Notes under the pieces: generated by a model
The model's database searches: none
Seen by the model: the letters and a program-made list of their open reading frames with translations, nothing else
Told to the model about the DNA's origin: nothing
Assembly (NCBI GenBank): GCA_030834895.1
Contig: JAUQXA010000024.1
Span: 248,001-312,000, forward strand
Length of the DNA: 64,000 nucleotides
Source of the DNA: Anaerolineales bacterium
GTDB taxonomy: Bacteria > Chloroflexota > Anaerolineae > Anaerolineales > Villigracilaceae
Direction: 5' to 3'
In this document: positions 52,922-61,385 of the stretch, piece by piece
Layout: each line of letters opens with the position of its first letter
Position numbering within the stretch: the stretch's first letter is position 1
Translations under genes and position numbers: made by a program

Positions 52922-54581
52922 TGTCACCGCCCATTGAAATCTCGATGCTGACTTCCGATGCTTCGAGCGAGCGTCCCAGTTCCCGAACTGTGGTTTGCAG
53001 AATGCTGTCCATGGTGGCAGATGCCCATATTTTTGCGGTGATTTCGCTTGCCAGTCTTTCACGCATTGCAACGGACTGACTGTCTTCCACAAGGCGGGCA
53101 TTTTCCAGTGCAAGCGCAGCCTGCGCCGCGATGGACTCGATCAATTTTTTCTGTTCAGGTGTCCATTCTTCCGAATTTGCTAATTTGATCTGACCAATAA
53201 TCTGGTCGCGCAGGATAAGTGGGATATCAATCTCTTGTCCGCCATCCAAATCCGTATTCCCTAGCGTGTATTCAAAATTCTGATTTTCCGCGAGGGATAG
53301 CCACATCCCCTGCAGGTATTGCTGTTGTGTTGCGCTCATTTCACGGATGCTTTGTTGTGCTTCTGTAAACAGGCGCGAGTTTTCAAGGGCGATTGCCACC
53401 TGGTTTGCCATGTTTTGGTATGTATCAGCATCCTGTTGTGAAAAGGTGTTTTCCTTTGAAGAGTGCATTTCCAAAGCGCCAACGACACGGTCGCCGATGA
53501 TAAGCGGTACTACAATTTGGGAGCGAGTGTATGGAAGCAGCGGATTTTCCGACCGGCCAAATTGCGTGGAAATCGAAATCCCATGCCAGGAAAAACGAGT
53601 ATATGGCTCTATGCGGCTTTCTGATTGGGATGTTTCCTGTTTGGTGTCAGGAACAATATAAGCCTGTCTTGTGCGGATTACAGTGCCTATTGCGCTATTT
53701 CCATTGACATCCACGTGATGTTTATTTTCACGTAAGACCTTGCCCGCTTCGCCGGTCGCGACTTTTAATTCAGCCCATTGTCCAGTAGGGTCGGTCAAAA
53801 AGATGGCAGTGTAATAGCATTCAAATTCATCGCCTATCAAATGAGCGGCGCGCGTCAGAAGCTCATCAGGGTCGAGGATGGCCGTGATTGTGCGTCCGAT
53901 CTCGTTTACCCTACGCAGCTGTTGGGTGCGTTCGACCACTCTTTTTTCGAGGTTGTTGCGCTCGTCCCTTATAGTGTTTATATTTGCATCAATTTGCTTT
54001 TGAGTTTCAAGAAATGCGTTTTCAAGTCGCTGAAAGCCTAGAATGACGAACACCCCAACCATAATGACCATGATACTGCCGGTAATCCAGTCTAGAATAA
54101 TGGCCTTGGAAGTGAAAGGGGCAATTGGGAATATGGTGTCGCTCAACATTAACCAGCCAATTATTGCAATCGTAAGAATGGACACGGCAGTTGAAATTAT
54201 TCCGACGCGCGGGGAAAGGAGCAGTGTGGCAAGCACGATCATGGACATGAAGAAGAACGTACCATCCCCCAAAATCCCGTATCTTAATAGTTCTGCCACT
54301 CCCAACGCGTAAAAACTTAGGAGAAAAACGCTCATCCGTATGGCATATGGGAATTTTACGACGGTAACAATTCCCGTTAATACAAAGGCCGTGACAAATA
54401 TCGCCTTGAGCAGGCTGCTTTCACTGGCGCTGCTTAGGGCAGGTATCAAGACACCGAGACCCATCGCAAGCGCGACGAGTAGAAGCGGCATGACAAACTT
54501 CTCACGCCAGTTTTTGTATAACAGGCGGGTAACTTCTCCGGCATCGGATGGCAGATTCGGGGAAGGGCTGCTTTGCGTCAT
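52914..54581 (-). CDS. GAF-domain receptor with 6-TM sensor domain (paralogue)
   Basis: The 555-aa protein has six TM helices (about 28-188), with YKNWREKFVMPLLLVALAMG and GILGDGTFFFMSMIVLATLL. Its GAF (about 230-400) is of another subtype (ECYYTAIFLTDPTGQWAELK, ATGEAGKVLRENKHHVDVNG), closer to the GAF of the hybrid kinase and to GAF 4 of the 1294-aa receptor than to those of its neighbours. The C-terminal module is the shortest (WLSLAENQNFEYTLGNTDLD; LASEITAKIWASATMD). ATGA overlap with the upstream gene shows translational coupling. Confidence 0.87.
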   Translation of the reverse strand: MTQSSPSPNLPSDAGEVTRLLYKNWREKFVMPLLLVALAMGLGVLIPALSSASESSLLKAIFVTAFVLTGIVTVVKFPYAIRMSVFLLSFYALGVAELLRYGILGDGTFFFMSMIVLATLLLSPRVGIISTAVSILTIAIIGWLMLSDTIFPIAPFTSKAIILDWITGSIMVIMVGVFVILGFQRLENAFLETQKQIDANINTIRDERNNLEKRVVERTQQLRRVNEIGRTITAILDPDELLTRAAHLIGDEFECYYTAIFLTDPTGQWAELKVATGEAGKVLRENKHHVDVNGNSAIGTVIRTRQAYIVPDTKQETSQSESRIEPYTRFSWHGISISTQFGRSENPLLPYTRSQIVVPLIIGDRVVGALEMHSSKENTFSQQDADTYQNMANQVAIALENSRLFTEAQQSIREMSATQQQYLQGMWLSLAENQNFEYTLGNTDLDGGQEIDIPLILRDQIIGQIKLANSEEWTPEQKKLIESIAAQAALALENARLVEDSQSVAMRERLASEITAKIWASATMDSILQTTVRELGRSLEASEVSIEISMGGDNE

Positions 54582-57500
54582 TGGGCATCTTCCTGTTTGT
54601 CGGTTTCGTTTACAGGTTTGATTTGTACTTTTGCGTAGCGCGCTCCAGTGAGTCTTGTTAATTCGCTGGCTGTTGTGGCCATGATGGACTGAATATCTGT
54701 TGACCTGCGGATTTTACTGGTCACTTCATAGATCAGGTGGTCGCGCTCCGCCTGCACGCGGATTTGCTCCAACAGCCGAGCGTTGGCAATGATAGCGGCA
54801 AGGCTGCCTCCCAGTGTGCCGAGCATTTCTTCGTCGTTTTCTGTGTAAGCATCCACCAGCTCGCTTTCAACATTTAAAACACCCAGCAGTTCGTTGCGAT
54901 ATACAAGCGGAACAGCCAATTCGGAGCGCGTATTCGAGCTGAAAACTATGTAACGCGGGTCGTCATTCACATTTTTGATGCGAAGCGGACGTTTATGAGC
55001 TGCGACCCAACCGGTGATCCCCTCTCCCAGTTGGACTTCCTTTTTGGCAATATCTTCGGCATAGCCAGTGGATGCCTTGACTTCAAGGGAATTTTTCTCA
55101 CGGTTGGCAAGCAGTATAGCCACACGGTCTCCACCAAGCGTTACCTGCAAACCGTCGACCGCGCTTTCGAGTGCTTCTTCCAGCGTCGTACCGGACGCAG
55201 CTGTGCTAGTAATGTGGTGCAGGAGACGATGCTGGGATAGGTGTTCCTGGGTTTCCGAGAACAGTTCCGTGTTAACCACTGCAACTGCCATTTGGTCCGC
55301 GAGGATTTGCAGACTGCGCAATTTATCTTCCGTGAACGCGTAGGGCTGTGTACTTTGGACATCAATTTCGCCCAATATTCGTTCGCCTACCTTCAACGGA
55401 AAAGCCGCTTCCGAGCGCGTATTCGGGAAGAGGGGATTAGCGTAATAAGTGACATCCTTGGCTGTGTCGTTCACGACAAGCGGTTCTCCCCTGCTGCTTA
55501 CAAAGCCAACAATGGATTTTGAGCCGATACCGATTTTGTGACCCGCACGTTTCATTTGGGCGCCTATTTCGCCGGTTGCCTCACGGATAACGGTAAACTC
55601 TCCCTGCAAGTCATGCAGGAAGACCGACGCGTGGTAGAAATCAAAACGTTTTTGAATAAAGTTGACAGCTTTTACCAAAAGCTCATCGAGATTAAGTGAG
55701 CCGCTAATGTCGCGCGCGATTTCTGCCGCAGTTTCCAATTGGAGCGCTCTATTCTGGCTTTCCTTCAAAAGGCGGACATTGTGGATCACACTCGCGGCTT
55801 GTCCCGCGATGGTTGTGAAGAACTTCAGGTCTTCTTCATCAAATGCATGTTCCCTGGCGGTATCCTGAACGATCAATGCTCCAATGGGGTCATTATGCAC
55901 AAGCATGGGTGCGCCCATCCACGAGAGTCCCGGTTTGCCTGAAATTTTTGCGCCTAATTCCGCCATTCTTTTTTCGGTATCCTCGACAATCATTAATGGT
56001 TGTCGCGTGCGAATCAATACGGAGGTCAACCCTTCTCCCAGGGGGAAAGAATCTATCGAGGATGTTCTTCCGTCTTCGTAGCTGAACGGGATGTTGATCG
56101 TATTGCTCTTTTCATCGTAGAGCGCAATCATCAGGCTGTAATCGCCAATGACCTGTTGAATTTTTCCAAGAAGATTTTTGAAAAAATTCTGCAGGTCTGA
56201 AGCGCTGGTTATTGACTCGTTTATCGTGGCCAGCGCCTCGACTTCACGTAAATGCTTTTCCGTTTGCTGGATTGCCTCCGCCTTTTCCATCGAAATCGAC
56301 ATCAGGTCTGCCAGGCTGAGGTACGGTTGTACTGCAGCCGGCGATAGTTTTTGCTTTTGTCCGCCAATCATGAGGATGGCCGAAAGCTCGCTCTCTTTTC
56401 GTATCGGCAAAAAGGCTGCACTTTCCAGAATCAATGCCTGCATGAAATTCTTGAAGATGCCGGGCACATCATCACTGCCCGGCCCGGCAAATACTTCGCC
56501 ATGTCGTAAGTAGTTTTCGATCTCTTCGATATTTGCTTCATTGACTTGAGGAAGTATTGCGAATAATTCAGGGTATTCTTGTGTGGCGTCCGCAACGGAA
56601 GATATCGTAAGTTTATTGTTCCTCACATGGAACACGATCACAGGGAAGGGGGCATCTTTAAGGATCTGATTGCCGATTTCAAGCACTTCCTGCTCGGTGT
56701 TTGCCTTTGCGATCAGCCTGCTGGCACGGTAAAGGCGGGCAAGCTCTTCAAAATTGACCTGGCTTGTTTCTGTCAATCCAGCCGTTTGGATGGCGGTTGC
56801 GAGCTGGCTGGACAGGGTCTGCAGCATGATGACAGTCTCCGGGCTGAATGCGCTAACCTCCGCGCTTTGTACATCCAGCACGCCCAAAACCAGATTACCA
56901 ATGGAGATCGGCATTGCCGCCTCGGAACGGGTTGCCGGGAGCAACTCGTGTTTTATGTAAAGCGGATCCTCCCGTACATCGGGCACAATTCGCTGTTGGT
57001 TGTTTGCACTGACCCAACCTACAATGGAGGCTGAGTTAACTTCCAGGGTGTACTTCTTTTGGGTGAAGTCCTGCGTGGCTGAGCCGCAACCAGTTTTGAA
57101 CTCTAGATACTTGCCGCCGCGGTCCATCAGGAAAATGCTTGACTGGTAAAAGCCGAATTGTTGGACAAGCAGTTCAACGGTTTTATCTAAGGCCTCGTTC
57201 AGGTTTGAGAATGTCGTTATGTTTTGCGCCATCTCCGCAGTGGTGCGGATGTGTCGTTCACCCTCGTCCACTTTTTGCTCAAGCGAACGGTATAACTTTC
57301 CCAATTCGTCGGCCATTTGATTAAACGAAGTAGCCAACGCTCCAATCTCATTGTTGCTGGTCACTTCGGCGCGGCGACTCCAGTCTCCGTTGGTAAAACT
57401 GTGCGTGATTTCTGAAAGAGCGCGAAGCGGCTTGACGACACGATTATTGCTGATGACTACCGCCAGGAATGTCGCCAAAAGCGCGCCCAGCGCAAGCAGG

Positions 57501-58462
57501 GATGTAAAGGGGATTAAGCTTGAAATCTGCCCGTAAATATCGCTGGCTCTTACTTCAAGCACAACACCGGCCTGCATTTTGGGGGACCATTGAACTTGGG
57601 AAAGTGCGGCTTCACCGTTCAGTGATGTGGTTTCCAATGTCCTTGGCAGCAGCGATTGCTGGGTCATTAATTCCGTCAAGGTGGTATTGATGCTGTCTTG
57701 TGATGCGGATTCGACTGGCATAAATTCGCCGGTCTGCGGGTCGCTGTAAATGAAATGACGGTCAGGCAGAATGAAGTATGTGGTCGCCAGCGGTGATAAA
57801 CTGTTTAATGGAAGAGCAAGTTCTTGCAAGTTTTTCTTTTCGGTAATCCCCACGAGTGACCCGAGCATGGAGCCGCGCGGGGTCCTATATTGCTGTATAG
57901 TGACGAGAACAAACTCGTTTTCATATATGGGGGGAAGTCCATAAAGAACCATAGAATGATTCGTTTCCAGCGCTTGCGGGAGAATCGAAGGGTCAAGCGT
58001 CATCCCCTGCCAGGAGGCATTGCTCGAGATTTTGATGTTTCCATCCGGGTCCAGCAGAAGGAACTGATTGAATGAAGGCGCATCTGCCTGTGTGTTCAGG
58101 CTGTTGAATTCCTGGATGATGCTATTGCGGATTTCACGGAACTCGCTGCTTTTTGGGTTTGCGTGGAGTGCAAGTTCTGTCAGAATCGTAAAGTCACTGC
58201 TTGCGAGCAGGTTCTTTAGATTGGTTTCCTTGTTTGTTATTTCCCGCTCAATGATCTTGAGTTGCGTGGCAAGCAGGTTCTGTGACTGAGTAACCGCCTG
58301 GTCCTGCAAAAGCGTGCGTGTTTTCAGATAAGCAGCACCCGCCATTAAGGCAAGGGGAATAAAAGTAAATATTAAGAGCGTTCGTACGAGAGTTCCCGCC
58401 AGGCTGCCCTTAAATCTTCTTGGACCGGTATCATGAGTGGGTGTCGCTTGAGTGGTTGACAT
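54578..58462 (-). CDS. Giant GAF-domain receptor: Cache, HAMP and five GAF domains
   Basis: The 1294-aa protein has TM1 (about 26-46), a Cache-type sensor (about 50-325), TM2 (about 332-352), HAMP (355-410), then five GAF units: about 420-580 (FGFYQSSIFLMDRGGKYLEF), 605-740 (weak), 765-920 (GDYSLMIALYDEKSNTINIP), 935-1085 (FDFYHASVFLHDLQGEFTVI) and 1095-1245 (GDRVAILLANREKNSLEVKA). It ends with the same helix-strand tail as the other receptors (DHLIYEVTSKIRRSTDIQS). It is the first receptor of the operon, 7 nt after the second receiver gene, with no clear ribosome binding site of its own. Confidence 0.9.
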   Translation of the reverse strand: MSTTQATPTHDTGPRRFKGSLAGTLVRTLLIFTFIPLALMAGAAYLKTRTLLQDQAVTQSQNLLATQLKIIEREITNKETNLKNLLASSDFTILTELALHANPKSSEFREIRNSIIQEFNSLNTQADAPSFNQFLLLDPDGNIKISSNASWQGMTLDPSILPQALETNHSMVLYGLPPIYENEFVLVTIQQYRTPRGSMLGSLVGITEKKNLQELALPLNSLSPLATTYFILPDRHFIYSDPQTGEFMPVESASQDSINTTLTELMTQQSLLPRTLETTSLNGEAALSQVQWSPKMQAGVVLEVRASDIYGQISSLIPFTSLLALGALLATFLAVVISNNRVVKPLRALSEITHSFTNGDWSRRAEVTSNNEIGALATSFNQMADELGKLYRSLEQKVDEGERHIRTTAEMAQNITTFSNLNEALDKTVELLVQQFGFYQSSIFLMDRGGKYLEFKTGCGSATQDFTQKKYTLEVNSASIVGWVSANNQQRIVPDVREDPLYIKHELLPATRSEAAMPISIGNLVLGVLDVQSAEVSAFSPETVIMLQTLSSQLATAIQTAGLTETSQVNFEELARLYRASRLIAKANTEQEVLEIGNQILKDAPFPVIVFHVRNNKLTISSVADATQEYPELFAILPQVNEANIEEIENYLRHGEVFAGPGSDDVPGIFKNFMQALILESAAFLPIRKESELSAILMIGGQKQKLSPAAVQPYLSLADLMSISMEKAEAIQQTEKHLREVEALATINESITSASDLQNFFKNLLGKIQQVIGDYSLMIALYDEKSNTINIPFSYEDGRTSSIDSFPLGEGLTSVLIRTRQPLMIVEDTEKRMAELGAKISGKPGLSWMGAPMLVHNDPIGALIVQDTAREHAFDEEDLKFFTTIAGQAASVIHNVRLLKESQNRALQLETAAEIARDISGSLNLDELLVKAVNFIQKRFDFYHASVFLHDLQGEFTVIREATGEIGAQMKRAGHKIGIGSKSIVGFVSSRGEPLVVNDTAKDVTYYANPLFPNTRSEAAFPLKVGERILGEIDVQSTQPYAFTEDKLRSLQILADQMAVAVVNTELFSETQEHLSQHRLLHHITSTAASGTTLEEALESAVDGLQVTLGGDRVAILLANREKNSLEVKASTGYAEDIAKKEVQLGEGITGWVAAHKRPLRIKNVNDDPRYIVFSSNTRSELAVPLVYRNELLGVLNVESELVDAYTENDEEMLGTLGGSLAAIIANARLLEQIRVQAERDHLIYEVTSKIRRSTDIQSIMATTASELTRLTGARYAKVQIKPVNETDKQEDAQ

Positions 58463-58469
58463 TAAAAGT

Positions 58470-58922
58470 CTAGTTGTATTCCCAGACCGGTTCTCCGCTT
58501 AAAATGCGGCGGATCTGATCAGGAAAACGGTCGGGGTCGAGTGGCTTGCCCAAAAAGCCGTCGAAGCCGGATTCTTTCGCCTTGTTCATTTGTTCGAGGC
58601 TGGCTTCCGCGGTCACAGCAATAATGGGGACCGTTTTAAAGCGTTCGGATGCGCGGATTTTTTTCAACGCACCATAACCGTCCTCATACGGCAAGCGGAT
58701 ATCCATCAGGATCAGGTCGAGGCGGGGCAGTGTGTCCGCGTATTCCACAACCTCATAACCCGATGTCTTCCATTCGCAATGGATTCCCAGATAGCCGAGC
58801 ATGCGCGCAATCAGCACGAAATTGGAAACATTATCTTCCACAACCAATACAGCCGCATCCTTTGGGATGTTGGGCTTGCGGATGGGTTGTGTGTCAGATA
58901 CGGCAGGTGTTTGATCAGACAT
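58470..58922 (-). CDS. Single-domain response regulator (receiver only)
   Basis: The 150-aa protein has a 27-residue Pro-rich N-terminal extension (QTPAVSDTQPIRKPNIPKD) and one receiver domain: VVEDN, phosphoacceptor Asp in LDLILMDIRLPYEDGYG, Thr in IIAVTAEA and Lys in FLGKPL. All phosphorelay residues are present but no output domain follows, so it acts by protein contact, like CheY or DivK. AAGGAG lies 8 nt before the ATG, which overlaps the preceding stop codon by 8 nt. Confidence 0.93.
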   Translation of the reverse strand: MSDQTPAVSDTQPIRKPNIPKDAAVLVVEDNVSNFVLIARMLGYLGIHCEWKTSGYEVVEYADTLPRLDLILMDIRLPYEDGYGALKKIRASERFKTVPIIAVTAEASLEQMNKAKESGFDGFLGKPLDPDRFPDQIRRILSGEPVWEYN

Positions 58923-59310
58923 TAGTGCTCCTTAGAAGAAATCGCTCGATCTGTTGGGAAAGGGTGTCTATATCTATCGGTTTTTGGATATAACCGTCAC
59001 ATCCGGCCCCCAATGATTTTTCGCGATCTCCACGCATTACATTTGCTGTAACCGCAACAATGGGGACTTTCGAGAATTTTTCAATCGATTTGATTTTAGC
59101 TGTTAGCGTGTAGCCGTCCATGTCTGGCATATTGATATCCATTAATACCAGGTCAATGTTGTTGCCTTCAAGCTTTTCCAGCGCCTGCGAGGCATTGATG
59201 GCTTCAACGACGGCATAACCTTCGGCTTCCAGCACTCTGCGAATTAAGCTTCTGTTATCCGGGTTGTCTTCCACGTAAAGTATAGTACTTTTTTTGATTT
59301 CTAGTGCCAT
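58915..59310 (-). CDS. Single-domain response regulator, first gene of the sensory operon
   Basis: The 131-aa protein is a DivK-like receiver: ILYVEDNPDNRSLIRRVLEA, phosphoacceptor in LVLMDINMPDMDGYT, VAVTANVM and YIQKPID. It has no output domain. CCGGAG lies about 11 nt before the ATG. As promoter-proximal gene of a 32-kb operon it should be among the most abundant products, which suits a diffusible phosphate carrier shared by many receptors. Confidence 0.94.
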   Translation of the reverse strand: MALEIKKSTILYVEDNPDNRSLIRRVLEAEGYAVVEAINASQALEKLEGNNIDLVLMDINMPDMDGYTLTAKIKSIEKFSKVPIVAVTANVMRGDREKSLGAGCDGYIQKPIDIDTLSQQIERFLLRSTNV

Positions 59311-59331
59311 GCGAATTTATCTCCGGCTTGA

Positions 59332-59337
59332 ATTCTA
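59332..59337 (-). promoter_or_regulatory. Candidate -10 box of the sensory operon
   Basis: TAGAAT on the minus strand, 21 nt before the ATG at 59310. The -35 region is not convincing. The tRNA terminator lies just upstream, so the operon should have its own promoter here. Confidence 0.35.
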
Positions 59338-59385
59338 CTTTAAAGGAAAAAACATCCACATGACAGCAACCTTACAAATAAGAAC

Positions 59386-59413
59386 AAAAAGCCGAGGCAG
59401 GCACATCCTCGAC
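59386..59413 (-). terminator. Terminator of the tRNA-Gly gene
   Basis: GTCGAGG / CCTCGGC stem (one G-U pair, 9-nt loop) followed by TTTTTGTTCTT on the minus strand, starting 10 nt after the tRNA. Confidence 0.75.
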
Positions 59414-59422
59414 TTGTGTGTG

Positions 59423-59494
59423 AGCGGGTGATGGGACTCGAACCCACGATATCATGCTTGGGAAGCATGCGTTCTACCACTGAACTACACCCGC
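59423..59494 (-). tRNA. tRNA-Gly (anticodon CCC)
   Basis: The 72-nt minus-strand cloverleaf has acceptor stem GCGGGTG/CACCCGC, D-arm AGTTCAGTGGTAGAACG, anticodon stem CATGC/GCATG enclosing TTCCCAA (anticodon CCC), and T-arm with GGTTCGAGTCCC. The 3' CCA is not encoded. It reads GGG glycine codons. It has its own terminator and lies 113 nt upstream of the first receiver gene. Confidence 0.95.
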
Positions 59495-59546
59495 TTGCGG
59501 AAACAAATGGAATTATAAGCCAGATGGAAAAGGCATGTCAAGCGAA

Positions 59547-59708
59547 GCGTCATTGCGAGGGCGGCGCTTTTCTGCCTGAAGCAATCCCTTTTCCGGTAGG
59601 AGATTGCTTCGCCACTTGTCTGCGCTCAAAATGCATAGCGACGGGTGTCGCGGCTCGCAACACTTGCACCAGCACGCACACTTGCCCTGGCGGGCAGTGC
59701 CAGGGAGT
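59547..59708. repeat. Relic of a dispersed GTCATTGCGAGG-type repeat, with further hairpin
   Basis: The stretch CGTCATTGCGAGGGCGGCG followed by GAAGCAATC (59578-59586) and GATTGCTTC (59602-59610) has the layout of the well-known miniature repeats of environmental bacteria. Further on, CCCTGGC/GCCAGGG forms a 7-bp stem near 59688-59708, just downstream of the prenyltransferase gene. No gene is present between 59495 and 59728. Confidence 0.6.
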
Positions 59709-59728
59709 GCAGGTGTGACATCCTGATC

Positions 59729-60742
59729 TTACTGGCTGCGTTTTAGGAGCATGTTCGCCAGTTCCAGCATGGACTCTCCAGCCGCGCCGCGAGGATTGGC
59801 ATTGTCGAGATATTCCAACGCGATCCCGGTTTCCCTTTCAGAAATCGCCTCCGCGTAGGACTTTCCACCTTCCGTTTCAAGCAGCGCGGACACCGTCTTT
59901 ACTTCATTAACTTTGATCGGCCCCTGCTTCCATCTTTCGGCAAATTTCCCATGCTTGCCAAGTCCGTAAAGCACCGGCAGAGAGTTCTTCCCTTCCACCA
60001 GATCACTTGCAGCGGATTTGCCCGTTATGGCTTCGTCGCCCCAAATGCCGAGGATGTCATCCTGCACTTGGAAGGCGAGTCCAAGGTGATAGCCAAATTC
60101 ACGATAGGCTTCCTGTTCTTCCTTCCCGGCATTCCCCAGCAGTGCGCCAATATGGGTACAGGCAGAGAGCAGTGCAGAAGTCTTCCCGCCGACCATGGGC
60201 CAGTAGTCCTCAAGACTCAGGTCGTTTCGCTCTTCGTAAGACATGTCAAGGTATTGACCGCGTGTCAGGCTGAGGCATGTATCGTGCAAAATCTTTGCGG
60301 CTTCAACCACTACTGCAGCAGGATGGCTCCTGACCAGGTCCATCATTGCCTGATTCGAGATGACAAATAGCGCGTCGCCGACATTGATGGCCATCGGCAC
60401 GCCCCATTTGGCCCACACGGTCGGCCTGCCGCGACGCTTATCGGAGTTGTCCTGAACATCATCGTGGACAAGGCTAAAGTTGTGCACAAGCTCCACTGCC
60501 GCGGCCGCAGGCAGGGAAGGTTGCCAGTCTGCTCCTGTGGATGCCGTTGCCAGCAGAACAATCAACGGGCGGATGCGTTTGCCTGTGGCCTCGCGCCCCG
60601 CACCTTCGCCCGTCCAGCCCATGTGATATGTAAGCATCTCGTGGAAGTGACGAGTATTGTCGGCGTCGAGGCGCGCCACCTGTTTCTGAAGTTCCTTCTC
60701 GATTGCAGGCAGCATGACTTCGATGTGTTGTTTCAGGTTCAT
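59729..60742 (-). CDS. Polyprenyl (geranylgeranyl/farnesyl-type) diphosphate synthase
   Basis: The 337-aa protein has both Asp-rich motifs: FSLVHDDVQDNSDKRRGRP (first, DDxxD, near residue 92) and FQVQDDILGIWGD (second, near 228), plus GKRIRPL near the N-terminus and the GKTSALLS and SDLVEGKNSLP motifs. It condenses isopentenyl diphosphate onto an allylic diphosphate to build a C15-C40 chain for quinones, lipids or carotenoids. The chain-length residue before the first DDxxD is Ser/Leu, so product length is uncertain. AAGGA 7 nt upstream supports the ATG at 60742. Confidence 0.93.
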   Translation of the reverse strand: MNLKQHIEVMLPAIEKELQKQVARLDADNTRHFHEMLTYHMGWTGEGAGREATGKRIRPLIVLLATASTGADWQPSLPAAAAVELVHNFSLVHDDVQDNSDKRRGRPTVWAKWGVPMAINVGDALFVISNQAMMDLVRSHPAAVVVEAAKILHDTCLSLTRGQYLDMSYEERNDLSLEDYWPMVGGKTSALLSACTHIGALLGNAGKEEQEAYREFGYHLGLAFQVQDDILGIWGDEAITGKSAASDLVEGKNSLPVLYGLGKHGKFAERWKQGPIKVNEVKTVSALLETEGGKSYAEAISERETGIALEYLDNANPRGAAGESMLELANMLLKRSQ

Positions 60743-60770
60743 ATTTATCCTTTGCAATCTTGTGTTGTGG

Positions 60771-61385
60771 TCACAGGATTTGGCGGATTTGCAATTCCCT
60801 TTTCAATTGCTCGGGCGATTCGAAATGAACAGTATCAAAGCCGATTTTTTGGGCAGCGTTGATGTTGGCTTCGGAGTCGTCGATCAGCAGGCATTGACTT
60901 GCCGGTTTACCGATTTTTTGCAGGCATAGCTCGAATATCTCCGGTTCCGGTTTGATCAACTTGACCTCGCCAGAGATGACGATGTCATCGAGCAGGTTAA
61001 TGAACTCGTATTCATCGCGGACAATGGGAAAGGTCTCTGCTGACCAGTTGCTAAGCCCATAAAGCGGATAGCCCTTTTTCTTTAGCGCCCGCAGCAGTTC
61101 GACCGTGCCGTCGATTGTCCCGGTGAGAGATTCCTTCCAGTTTTCGTGATAAGCATTGATCAAGTGCGCGTGATGGGGGAATTGCCTTGAATGCGCGGCA
61201 ACAGCTTCGGCAAATGGGCGTCCCTTGTCCTGTTGAGCATTCCACTCCATGAACTTGATTTCCTTTAGAAAATCCTCCATGGCCTGGGGTCGCCCCGGAA
61301 AAAAACGGGAATATAAGTTGCGTGGGTCCCATCCGATCAACACGCCGCCAAAGTCGAAAACAATAGCCTTTATTTCTGATGTCAT
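60771..61385 (-). CDS. HAD-superfamily hydrolase (subfamily IA)
   Basis: The 204-aa protein has the HAD motifs: VFDFGGVLIGWDP (motif I, catalytic Asp near 11), LYGLSNWSAE (motif II), KLIKPEPEIFELC (motif III lysine) and CLLIDDSEANINAA (motif IV). Relatives are sugar- or nucleotide-phosphate phosphatases such as YihX. AAAGGAA precedes the ATG at 61385, which overlaps the upstream stop codon (ATGA), so it is translationally coupled to the peptidase-like gene. Polyprenyl synthase follows after 28 nt and may be in the same transcript. Confidence 0.9.
   Translation of the reverse strand: MTSEIKAIVFDFGGVLIGWDPRNLYSRFFPGRPQAMEDFLKEIKFMEWNAQQDKGRPFAEAVAAHSRQFPHHAHLINAYHENWKESLTGTIDGTVELLRALKKKGYPLYGLSNWSAETFPIVRDEYEFINLLDDIVISGEVKLIKPEPEIFELCLQKIGKPASQCLLIDDSEANINAAQKIGFDTVHFESPEQLKRELQIRQIL

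Noticed and set aside
52922..53113. 64-residue N-terminal extension of the receptor gene at 51260
   Set aside because: It lies wholly inside the upstream receptor gene in another frame and has no homology to the receptor family.
33498..58462. Receptors as methyl-accepting chemotaxis proteins
   Set aside because: Although Cache and HAMP domains are present, there is no MCP signalling hairpin, and no CheA, CheW, CheR or CheB gene.
59416..59718. 100-codon plus-strand frame starting in the tRNA region
   Set aside because: Its N-terminal half is the complement of tRNA-Gly and the rest is repeat sequence.
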